A stretch of 64,000 nt of DNA, taken from the NCBI RefSeq assembly GCF_002419815.1, contig NZ_DIGV01000016.1, positions 37,993 through 101,992 of the forward strand. Direction: 5' to 3'. Under the pieces are notes generated by a model. It searched no databases. It saw only the letters and a list, made by a program, of their open reading frames with translations, and had not been told where the DNA came from. Of the stretch, positions 8,856-16,277 are shown one piece after another. Made by a program: the position numbers and the translations under genes. The first letter of the stretch is position 1, and each line of letters begins with the position of its first letter. Source of the DNA: Brevundimonas sp. UBA5713 (GTDB taxonomy: Bacteria; Pseudomonadota; Alphaproteobacteria; Caulobacterales; Caulobacteraceae).

Positions 8856-9950
8856 ATGCCCATCAGGAATGCCATCTGGACCGTAGGAACCAACCCTCAG
8901 CAACTCACTGAGGGACGCCTACCCAACGAGCGCACGCTTGAGGATATGATCGTCGCTTCCCCTCGAATGCTGTCTGACGAATGGATGCTGATTGGCAGGC
9001 AAGAGCGCACCCTCTCCGGTGGTTACATTGACCTTCTGGCGATCGCCCCAGACGGCGCCCTTGTCCTCATTGAGCTCAAGCGCGATCGAACCCCTCGCGA
9101 GGTTGTCGCTCAAGCCATCGACTACGCTGTTTGGGTAGAAGGTCTAGAGTCACAGGATATCGTTTCGATCTACAAACGCTTCGCCCCCGGTCGTGATCTA
9201 GCCGAAGACTTCCAATCCCGATTTGGGCAATCGCTGGACGAAGAAACCCTCAACAGCAGCCATCAGATCGTGATCGTCGCCGCGTCTCTGGATGACAGCA
9301 GTGAGCGTATTGTCTCGTATCTGAACAAGCGAGACATCGCGATCAACGTGCTCTGCTTCCAAGTCTTCGACTTGGGCGGACAACAGCTCTTGAGCCGCGC
9401 CTGGCTTCTCGATCCGGTCCACACACAGGTCAGCGCTACATCCACCCCCAAGAGCCGTGGAACCCGTGAGAGCGAGCCTTGGAATGGAGAGTTCTATGCT
9501 TCCTTCGGTGAAGGCTCCGCCCGCTCATGGGATGAAGCTCGCAAATACGGCTTCATCAGTGCTGGCGGTGGTGCGTGGTATAGCAATACGCTCAACCTTC
9601 TCGAACAGGGCGACCGGATATGGGTTCGAGCCCCAAAACAGGGCTTTATAGGTGTCGGAGAAGTCACTGGCCCCCGCCTATCAATCTCAGAGCTCGTAAT
9701 ACAAACGCCGGAAGGCGAAAGAGCCGCTGCTGACGTCCTAACAGGGGCGCACTACCACCGCATGTTTGAAGATGACCCGGAAAGGGCTGAGTACTTCATT
9801 CCGGTTCGCTGGCTGCACACAGTCGCACTAAATGAAGCCGTCGATGAGATTGGCCTGTTCGGAAATCAGAACACCGTCTGCAAGCCTACCACGCCTAAGT
9901 GGAGAACCACCGTCGAACGCCTGAAGGAGCGCTGGTCCCTCCAGAGCTAA
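8856..9950 (+). CDS. Putative nuclease with NucS/DUF91-like N-terminus and PUA/EVE-like C-terminus
   Basis: Protein of 364 residues in an apparent operon with the Type ISP gene (22-base gap, GGGGGAG ribosome site). Residues ~25-185 look like a DUF91/NucS-type PD-(D/E)XK nuclease: GGYIDLLAIAPDGALVLIELK gives the metal-binding Asp59 and the Glu73-Leu-Lys75 triad, followed by the usual AIDYAVWV helix. A short linker rich in Ser, Thr, Pro and Arg (~190-207) leads to a second domain (~209-335). Its WDEARKYGF, LEQGDRIWV and GFIGVGEVTG resemble the PUA/EVE fold, which binds modified bases in DNA or RNA. I infer a modification-dependent endonuclease that complements the neighbouring enzyme. The N-terminal call is fairly safe; the reader call rests on motif spacing. 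Biochemical function is not shown by sequence. Confidence 0.72.
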   Translation: MPIRNAIWTVGTNPQQLTEGRLPNERTLEDMIVASPRMLSDEWMLIGRQERTLSGGYIDLLAIAPDGALVLIELKRDRTPREVVAQAIDYAVWVEGLESQDIVSIYKRFAPGRDLAEDFQSRFGQSLDEETLNSSHQIVIVAASLDDSSERIVSYLNKRDIAINVLCFQVFDLGGQQLLSRAWLLDPVHTQVSATSTPKSRGTRESEPWNGEFYASFGEGSARSWDEARKYGFISAGGGAWYSNTLNLLEQGDRIWVRAPKQGFIGVGEVTGPRLSISELVIQTPEGERAAADVLTGAHYHRMFEDDPERAEYFIPVRWLHTVALNEAVDEIGLFGNQNTVCKPTTPKWRTTVERLKERWSLQS

Positions 9951-10029
9951 TCCAATCCGATAGCGAACTTTCAGAATCGGCGAGGCTCGGTCAAAGGGAG
10001 AACAAATCCCTCACACCGGACGTAAACCT

Positions 10030-10359
10030 ATGAAATCTCCTATGCTTGTGGAAGCTCAAAAGGAAATAGAAAGCCTCCATCTAGACCTATCCACTCGAGG
10101 CGAAACTGGAATGGAGTTCTGGTCTAGCCGTCGCGCCCCCTCGCAGCACTATGTGGAACTCGATGCCCTCAAGGGCATCTGTCATGTCTATTGGGACGGA
10201 CGTGACAATCAAATCCCTCTAACAGACCTCGAAACTCCGTTAGGCACTCTCAGCTACATCCAGCATATAGGCACCAAAAACTGGCCTCTGATGAACGCCG
10301 AACGCATCGCTGCCTTCATTGAGATCGTTGCGGATCACTATGGTTGGAAGGTCAGATAA
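10030..10359 (+). CDS. Small protein of unknown function in the island
   Basis: A 109-residue protein, 79 bases after the nuclease/reader gene on the same strand. I recognise no family. It is soluble, with no signal peptide or membrane segment. It starts with a short helix-prone stretch (MLVEAQKEIESLHLDL), has a middle rich in aromatic residues (HVYWDGRDNQIPL) and ends with a predicted helix and GWKVR. The upstream sequence GGGAGAAC lies about 30 bases before the ATG, too far for a standard ribosome site, so translation may be coupled to the upstream gene or weak. Position suggests a role with the restriction genes, but that is only inference. The structured non-coding block begins 3 bases after its stop. 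Confidence 0.55.
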   Translation: MKSPMLVEAQKEIESLHLDLSTRGETGMEFWSSRRAPSQHYVELDALKGICHVYWDGRDNQIPLTDLETPLGTLSYIQHIGTKNWPLMNAERIAAFIEIVADHYGWKVR

Positions 10360-10362
10360 TCA

Positions 10363-10960
10363 GATCAATATAGTGATCCTTGGGATTAGCGCTTCGCGCT
10401 AATGGGCTCTTGAACCCTTCGCTTCGCTACCGGCTCAAGGCCCTATTGGATTGATCATTCTAGAATACGTTAATCCCCCCCTGCATGAGTTAAGGGTTCC
10501 GGGCAGCACTAAAACTCCCGCTACTCACCAAGAGCGCAGGAGTTGCTAGCTCGGAACCCTGCTCACGCAGAGGGGATTAATCGCGACCATTCCGTCAACG
10601 TAGTTTGAAAGAGCGACTTTGGTTTTGGCGTGCCAAATGCGCGAGGCGGAACCCATTACCTGCGCTACGCTCCGATCCCTGACTAATGTCAGTTCGGTTA
10701 TTCGCCATTAGGCGAAAGCATCTCGTTTTGCTTCAAACCTCAACGCAACGAGACAGAGGGTTGTCACCCTCATCATTTTGAGCTGATTTTGTACGCCCTG
10801 AGAGCAGTACAGGCTCAAACCCAGAGGCGGGGCAAGGCATCTAGCCGACCGCATGGATCATCCTTTCGAGTGCGCCGCTCTGCCTATCGGTCTAAGTCCC
10901 GACACGGCTCGTTATAAGTGAAGAGCAAATGAACTCTCCGCGCGCAAATGTCACTTCCCA
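10363..10960. ncRNA. Candidate large structured non-coding RNA in the island
   Basis: No credible gene occupies this stretch, yet it is packed with consecutive, mostly non-overlapping helices. Main pairings: 10363-10369/10450-10456 enclosing 10385-10392/10396-10403 and a bulged stem 10404-10416/10432-10443; a 111-base hairpin at 10470-10580 built from 9, 4, 4, 9, 5, 6 and 4 bp helices; 10624-10628/10633-10637; 10679-10683/10688-10692; 10701-10706/10711-10716; 10721-10727/10747-10753; 10756-10761/10766-10771; 10777-10783/10813-10819; 10822-10830/10875-10882 with one bulge; and 10916-10921/10951-10956. Density and nesting look like a large ornate bacterial RNA rather than terminators. Strand, ends and expression cannot be fixed from sequence, and no known family was recognised. 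Confidence 0.5.
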
Positions 10961-11190
10961 TGCCATAGGAAGCCATCAGTCCGCATTGCCGGACCAGAAT
11001 GACAACAGGATATCAATAAGAGAAGGCAAAATCAAGAGAAAATAGTATAAGTTTCAGTATTTTGATTATATCGTCTACAGATAAAAAGCTGCAAGAACCG
11101 TACAACTTTCATCCAAAAACTATTCGTCCATGACGCTCCATATAGAGATTAGCGGACTAAACTATAAGACTTTCATTATTTCAGACCGCA
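10961..11190. other. AT-rich non-coding stretch between structured block and integrase terminator
   Basis: No gene seen. Base composition falls sharply toward A+T from about 11010 to 11190. It may hold promoters for the structured block on the minus strand or a recombination control region, but I see no motif I would name. Confidence 0.5.
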
Positions 11191-11225
11191 AAAACACAGA
11201 GGACCCCGTCTCTATAGGCCCTCTG
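11191..11225 (-). terminator. Rho-independent terminator of the integrase gene
   Basis: CAGAGG (11197-11202) pairs with CCTCTG (11220-11225), with additional CC/GG pairing inside. Read on the minus strand the stem is followed by a T-rich run (TGTTTTT). It lies 30 bases after the integrase stop. Confidence 0.65.
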
Positions 11226-11254
11226 CATTTTCTAAGACTTCGGTTTTCTCGCCC

Positions 11255-12817
11255 TCACTGGCCGACCACCGACTCTGACAAATCCAAAAAATCGTGAGGT
11301 AATCGCACCCGCTTCCAGTCGACACCCTGATAGGAAATGCGATCTACAGCTTCTTTCAGAGCCGACAGCTTGACGCTTCCATAGCCAGAATGAACGCTAT
11401 CGAGTTCGTGACCCACAATCTCCATGGAGACATCTTCCCGAACATCGTTCGAGCGTAACTGCCCTACAACGGTGTGCCGTGTGCAGTAAAAAACGAGCTT
11501 ACCGACATCCATGACCCCCGGTTTCTCAATCCTGTCGACAAGCCTGTTCAGGAACTTGGACGCATCCGACGATACGTATCCATCGGCATCAAGCTCCAGC
11601 TCATCGAACAATCGGGTACGCCCCCGCGCGGACTGATGCTCGACAAACTTGGAAAGCCCCAGCTCTATCAGTTGCTCGTGCAGTGGCACGCGGCGCAATG
11701 CCGCTTGGGACTTCAGGCTTTGCCCCTCGCCACCTTCGCGGATCACTAGGTACGGGATGCCGTCTTCCTCACCGAAGTCGGAAACCGCCAGAGCACAAAT
11801 CTCGTTGAGGCGCGCTCCGGTGAAAAGTGCAATCAGCGGCACCCAGTAGCGGTAGTCTGAGACGCGCTTGTCACCCACTTGGTACAAGCCTTTTTGGCTA
11901 AGCGCCTTGGAGCCTACAAAGAGAGGTAACTCAAAAAGCGCAGCAACCTCACTGGCGTTGAACTCCCGCCGCTTGGTCGAGAGATCGGCCTTTCTGCGCT
12001 TCTCCGCAGCGATCCCATCAAACGGATTGGTTGGCAGCTTAGCCTTCAAACCATTCTTGATATGGTACTCGTATACCCGGCGAAGAGGCGCGAGGTATTT
12101 CGTGTTGATCGTACCCGCATCAAGCACGTCTTCCTCGCCTTCATCACGGGCCTTTCCTATGCGGTCTTTGAAAGACAGCTCGCGGTACTGAGGACGTTTG
12201 ACGCCGTTCGCTGGGTAATAGGTCAGGTCCGTTTTGTAGGACGCGGCCAACTCAGGCGTGATTTCGTTCAGATCAAGATCGCGGCCACACCATTCAACGA
12301 AGCATCGAGCGGCGACTCTATAATCCTTAACGCGCTTAGGCTTCAGGCTCTGAGCACGAGCTATCTCTGGCACGGCGATTTCAACCGCTTCTGTAAAGCT
12401 AAGGACCGCAGTCCCGGCTAGAGCCTCGGGCTCGGCAGGGGCTACAGTCATCGCATCGAGGTCTAGTACAGAAGCAGCTTGGCGACGCACTTCCGGTGGT
12501 GCTGCGCCATGTAGAATAGCGCGGGCCTCTCGTTGGAAGCGCTGCTTTTCGTCCTGGAACATTCTCAGGTGATCCAGAGCCATATCGACGCCGAGCGTCG
12601 TACCTTTTTTAAGCGACATGATCCGCTCAAGAGACGACCACATTTTCTTTGTCAATACAGAGAGTTGCGCAGCCCTATGGCGGGCTTCTGAGGGAACATT
12701 GGTACGCAAGCTCATGCAGAGCTCTTTAGACCTAACCACCACCTCCAAATGACGGGGGATGCGCGTCCGGTAATAGTAGGTTGCTGAACGCCTTACGATG
12801 TTCGTGGCGAGAGACAT
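11255..12817 (-). CDS. Tyrosine site-specific recombinase (island integrase)
   Basis: Integrase of 520 residues. The N-terminus has the YYYRTRIPRHL pattern and SLRTN strand of the DUF6538-type arm-binding region. A SAM-like core-binding domain spans about 150-250. The catalytic domain shows FTGARLNEICAL (first Arg), CTRHTVV (second His/Arg box), GHELDSVHSGY (second His and the Tyr nucleophile). The frame is open further upstream to 12928, but that extension reads MTRSGVRFPSAPP, which is translation of the tRNA 3' end. The ATG at 12817 giving MSLATNIVRR is the sensible start. It lies 72 bases from the tRNA, and its product should integrate and excise the element at the 17-base core. Confidence 0.92.
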   Translation of the reverse strand: MSLATNIVRRSATYYYRTRIPRHLEVVVRSKELCMSLRTNVPSEARHRAAQLSVLTKKMWSSLERIMSLKKGTTLGVDMALDHLRMFQDEKQRFQREARAILHGAAPPEVRRQAASVLDLDAMTVAPAEPEALAGTAVLSFTEAVEIAVPEIARAQSLKPKRVKDYRVAARCFVEWCGRDLDLNEITPELAASYKTDLTYYPANGVKRPQYRELSFKDRIGKARDEGEEDVLDAGTINTKYLAPLRRVYEYHIKNGLKAKLPTNPFDGIAAEKRRKADLSTKRREFNASEVAALFELPLFVGSKALSQKGLYQVGDKRVSDYRYWVPLIALFTGARLNEICALAVSDFGEEDGIPYLVIREGGEGQSLKSQAALRRVPLHEQLIELGLSKFVEHQSARGRTRLFDELELDADGYVSSDASKFLNRLVDRIEKPGVMDVGKLVFYCTRHTVVGQLRSNDVREDVSMEIVGHELDSVHSGYGSVKLSALKEAVDRISYQGVDWKRVRLPHDFLDLSESVVGQ

Positions 12818-12827
12818 TTTGGGCCCG

Positions 12828-12856
12828 TGTGTAGCAGTTGCGTGTAACAACGCCGC
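12828..12856. repeat. Putative integrase arm-type repeat, right copy
   Basis: Partner of the repeat at 3841-3869, in the same orientation. It sits between the integrase start codon and the attachment core, so integrase binding here could also repress integrase transcription. Confidence 0.6.
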
Positions 12857-12889
12857 TGGGTTCGCCCTAAGTGTCTGATTTTTCTGTCT

Positions 12890-12965
<76 letters not shown>

Positions 12966-13092
12966 GACCGACAGGCAGGGCTGGGAGATAAAAGGTCGCA
13001 GAGCGGGCTGTCAATGGGTACCCCACACGGCCTTGGCGCGGGCGGTCGCGACAGGTAGAAGCGTTGCGAACCTCAAGCGGAAGACACCGACT

Positions 13093-13416
13093 ATGACCTT
13101 TGCCGCCACCCTCGTCGGCTTTCTGTTTTTCATCATCGGCGCTGTACTGCAGCTGCTGCTGATCGCGATCATTGCCAATGCGATCCTGAGCTGGCTGTTC
13201 GCTTTTGATGTGATCAACTATCGCAACCGTTTCGTCTATCAGCTGGCGACCATGCTGGACCGGCTGACCTCGCCTATTCTAGCCCCGCTGCGCCGTTTTA
13301 TTCCGCCGCTGGGCGGGATCGATCTGACGCCGGTCGTGGCGCTGCTGATCATTCGCGGCCTGCAACTGTACCTGATCCCCTATCTGCACCTGACCTCGCT
13401 GAACCTGATCGGCTAA
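13093..13416 (+). CDS. YggT family membrane protein
   Basis: A 107-residue inner-membrane protein with two YggT repeats. Each has a hydrophobic helix followed by a basic stretch: LLLIAIIANAILSWLF then NRFVYQLATMLDRLTSPILA, and the PPLGG motif, then DLTPVVALLIIRGLQL. The repeat order, length and LTSPILAPLRRFIPPLGG are diagnostic. YggT proteins are linked to envelope stress or ion homeostasis; a molecular activity is not established. The ATG at 13093 has GCGGAAG upstream; an earlier in-frame start at 13033 would add a basic, non-conserved leader. It is the first gene after the tRNA and island. Confidence 0.88.
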   Translation: MTFAATLVGFLFFIIGAVLQLLLIAIIANAILSWLFAFDVINYRNRFVYQLATMLDRLTSPILAPLRRFIPPLGGIDLTPVVALLIIRGLQLYLIPYLHLTSLNLIG

Positions 13417-13548
13417 GCGCGGGGTCCGTTGATATTAAGACACGGCATGGCGATTTCGGCAGGGTATCGCCATTCGGTGCTTGCGCCGCGCCATGGCCCT
13501 CCTAAGCTAGCGGACCCACCCACTGTGGCTGTGAAACTGTAGAGCCTT

Positions 13549-14430
13549 ATGAGCGGATTTAAGACAGTCGCTGTGATCGGTGCCGGACAAATGGGTTCCG
13601 GCATCGCACAAACCGTAGCGGTCGGCGGCTATCAGGTCAGGCTGTTCGACGCGGCCAGCGATCGCGCGACCCTGGCCATGGGCGAGATCGGTGCCAGCCT
13701 GGCCCGCCGTGCCGGACGCGGCCTGATTTCGGTCGATGACAGCCAGCAGTCGCTGGCGCGTATTCAGGTGTCCGACACCCTGCAATCGGCTGTCGATGGT
13801 GTAGACTTCATCATTGAAGCCGCCACCGAAGACGAAGCCGTCAAGAAACAGGTCTGGGCCGACATCGTCCCCTTCCTGTCCGATAGCGCCATTCTGGCGT
13901 CCAACACCTCTTCGATTTCGATTACGCGTCTGGCGTCGGTGACCGACCGTCCGGACCGTTTCATCGGCTTTCACTTTATGAAGCCCGCACCGGTGATGCG
14001 TCTGGTCGAGATCGTGCGCGGTATCGCTACCTCGGCGGCCACCTATGATGCCGCCGTGACCTTTGCCGAGAGCCTCGGCAAGGAAACCACCGAGTCCGAA
14101 GATTTCCCCGCCTTCATCGTGAACCGCATTCTGGTACCAATGATGAACGAGGCCATCTATACCCTGTATGAGGGCGTAGGGAACGTCAGCTCAATCGACC
14201 GCGCCCTGAAACTGGGGGCCAACCACCCGATGGGGCCTCTGGAACTGGCCGACTTCATGGGGCTGGATGTTGTGCTGGCGATCATGAACGTGCTTCATGA
14301 CGGTCTGGCCGACACCAAATACCGCCCCTGCCCGCTACTGGTAAAATATGTCGAAGCCGGCTGGCTGGGTCGCAAGAGCGGCCGCGGCTTCTATGACTAT
14401 TCGGGCGAGACTCCGGTACCGACACGCTAA
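13549..14430 (+). CDS. 3-hydroxybutyryl-CoA dehydrogenase
   Basis: A 293-residue NAD-dependent 3-hydroxyacyl-CoA dehydrogenase that oxidises 3-hydroxybutyryl-CoA to acetoacetyl-CoA, or the reverse. The Rossmann motif is VIGAGQMGSGIA at residues 9-20. The NTSS motif and catalytic His in GFHFMKP come next, then the C-terminal helical domain with NRILVPMMNEA and GRKSGRGFYDY. Length and end match the short, single-domain Hbd/PaaH type, not a FadB fusion. With the PHB depolymerase at 26501 it may take part in short-chain acyl-CoA or PHB turnover. The next gene starts within the stop codon (TAATG), so the two are translationally linked. Confidence 0.92.
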   Translation: MSGFKTVAVIGAGQMGSGIAQTVAVGGYQVRLFDAASDRATLAMGEIGASLARRAGRGLISVDDSQQSLARIQVSDTLQSAVDGVDFIIEAATEDEAVKKQVWADIVPFLSDSAILASNTSSISITRLASVTDRPDRFIGFHFMKPAPVMRLVEIVRGIATSAATYDAAVTFAESLGKETTESEDFPAFIVNRILVPMMNEAIYTLYEGVGNVSSIDRALKLGANHPMGPLELADFMGLDVVLAIMNVLHDGLADTKYRPCPLLVKYVEAGWLGRKSGRGFYDYSGETPVPTR

Positions 14431-14993
14431 TGACCGATATTCATCCCCCTGCTTCACGCCCCAGCGTTCTTGACCGCTTTCCCGGTGGCGAGCAGGTGGT
14501 GCCGCGGCGCACGCCGCAGGCCCGTGCGCTGGCCTCGCTGGCCGCAGCGGCGTGGCCGCCGATCATTTTGACCCTGTTTGTCTGGCCGCCGCACAACTGG
14601 TTTTCGGGGCTGGATACCGACTGGCGCATCGTGTTGCTGATCGTCGGTCTTGTGGCGGCACCTTTGGGCCTGCTGCGTCTGGAAAAAGCGCGCCGTCCCA
14701 ATGACGCGCCGTGGACGCGTCGCGCCGTGGTGGCCCGCTTTGTGATCTATGGCGGACTGCTGGCCGCTGTCTTGCAAGTGGCGATCGCTTTGGTGCTGGC
14801 CGTCACCTATGGCTTGGCGGGGCAAAGCTTTATTCAGGCCCTGGGCTCCGTAGAAACGGTTCTGCTGATCTTTGGCGTCGCGGGTGTGCCCGTGGCCCTG
14901 ATGGTCGGTATCAGCTATGCCCTGTGGGGCGGGTTGTGCATGGCGTTCATCGCTTATCAGAAGGCTCCGGCCAAGATCCGTCGCCCGTTCTGA
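14430..14993 (+). CDS. Membrane protein of unknown function
   Basis: A 187-residue protein starting in the stop codon of the dehydrogenase gene. The first 45 residues are polar and Pro/Arg-rich. About four hydrophobic segments follow: ALASLAAAAWPPIILTLFVW, IVLLIVGLVAAPLGLL, GGLLAAVLQVAIALVLAV and VLLIFGVAGVPVALMVGISY. No enzymatic motif is visible and I do not recognise the family. It is probably an inner-membrane protein made together with its neighbours. Confidence 0.75.
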   Translation: MTDIHPPASRPSVLDRFPGGEQVVPRRTPQARALASLAAAAWPPIILTLFVWPPHNWFSGLDTDWRIVLLIVGLVAAPLGLLRLEKARRPNDAPWTRRAVVARFVIYGGLLAAVLQVAIALVLAVTYGLAGQSFIQALGSVETVLLIFGVAGVPVALMVGISYALWGGLCMAFIAYQKAPAKIRRPF

Positions 14994-15044
14994 TCCGGGC
15001 ACGGCTGGCTTGGGGGAAAGCCGCTACCAGCGGGAGGGACAGCC

Positions 15045-16235
15045 GTGGTACCGACGCGCATTCAGAATCTAGACGCCGTGCGTGGCATAGCCGTGCTGGG
15101 CATATTGGCGGTGAACGCCCTTACCTATGGCTGGCCGATGGAGGCCATGATGGCATTGGGCCATCTGCCTATGGCGGTCGATACCATGCTAGTCGGTTCT
15201 GACCGCGTGGCGGCATGGGTGACCGAGACCTTCTTTCTCGACAAATTCCGTACCCTGTTCGGCATTTTATTTGGCGTGTCTGTCTATCTGGTCGGCGGGG
15301 AGCGGCACGATACTGTCCGAAGCAGACTGATGAAACGACGGCTGGGTTGGCTGGCCGTGTTTGGCGTGCTGCATGGTCTGGCGCTGTGGTACGGCGATAT
15401 TCTGCTGCTCTATGCGTGGACGGGCTTATTCGCCATGCTGATCCGCTCGGCACCGGCCAAGGTGCTGATCTGGGTGGGCGTCGCGATCATGGGCACGCTG
15501 TCGCTGATGCAGGCATGTCTTGGCCTGCTGATGCCTATGATGCCGACCGAACTGGCCGCTGCGTTCGAGGGCCACGCCGAAGTCACCACTTCGTCCCTAC
15601 TGGCTACGGTCGAGCAGGTACGTGCGGGCATGGGCGGAGCGTTTCTGAACAACCTGCGGTCATGGGCGATTCTTCAGGGGGCATCCCTGACCGTCTATCT
15701 GATACCGACCTTCGGCCTGATGGTGCTGGGCATGGGCCTGTACAAGGCCAGATTTTTCCACGGAGAGGCCAGGCCGCGCGTCTATCTCATCCTGTTGGTA
15801 TTGGGCGGGTTGGCTTTGATATTCAAAGCGTGGTCATCGTGGACCGAACTGAACGCGCCGATCGCGCAGATGCCGTCCATGGGGCTGAACATGGCGGCGT
15901 CATCCCTGTCGCTGTTGGTGTCGTTGGCCTATGCGACGATCATCATCAAACTGCCGGCGGTGTTCCATTGGGCCACGCCTGTAGGCCGGATGGCCTTCAC
16001 CACCTATCTGAGCCAGAGCCTGATTATGTTCTGCCTGTTCACCCTGCCATGGGGCCCGCACTGGTATGGCCTGCTGTCGCCCGCAGTGTTCTGGCCCATC
16101 ATCGGCACCCTCTGGATCGCGCAAATCGCCTTTGCCCATCTGTGGCTGAAAGCCTTCCGCTGGGGCCCGCTGGAATGGCTATGGCGCTCTCTCACCGAGG
16201 GTCGCCGCCTGCCAAACCGGCTGTCCAAGGCCTAA
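15045..16235 (+). CDS. DUF418 (YeiB-like) membrane protein
   Basis: A 396-residue polytopic membrane protein. The N-terminal signature NLDAVRGIAVLGILAVNAL is typical of DUF418/YeiB-like and related acyltransferase-fold proteins. About ten hydrophobic segments follow, and the C-terminal half has the DUF418 features TPVGRMAFTTYLSQSLI and WGPLEWLWRSLT. The start is GTG with GGGAGGG about 9 bases ahead. Transport of, or acyl transfer to, an envelope component has been proposed for the family, but the substrate is unknown. It lies 51 bases after the small membrane protein and just before hisS, so it may be part of one transcript. Confidence 0.85.
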   Translation: MVPTRIQNLDAVRGIAVLGILAVNALTYGWPMEAMMALGHLPMAVDTMLVGSDRVAAWVTETFFLDKFRTLFGILFGVSVYLVGGERHDTVRSRLMKRRLGWLAVFGVLHGLALWYGDILLLYAWTGLFAMLIRSAPAKVLIWVGVAIMGTLSLMQACLGLLMPMMPTELAAAFEGHAEVTTSSLLATVEQVRAGMGGAFLNNLRSWAILQGASLTVYLIPTFGLMVLGMGLYKARFFHGEARPRVYLILLVLGGLALIFKAWSSWTELNAPIAQMPSMGLNMAASSLSLLVSLAYATIIIKLPAVFHWATPVGRMAFTTYLSQSLIMFCLFTLPWGPHWYGLLSPAVFWPIIGTLWIAQIAFAHLWLKAFRWGPLEWLWRSLTEGRRLPNRLSKA

Positions 16236-16277
16236 GCCGCATTGCAGCGCGGGCTGTGTTGGCTTAATCGCCTGCGC

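Noticed and set aside
10470..10580. Integron attC site or retron msr-msd
   Set aside because: The arms do not carry the RYYYAAC/GTTRRRY core of attC, there is no integron integrase, and no reverse transcriptase is encoded in the island.
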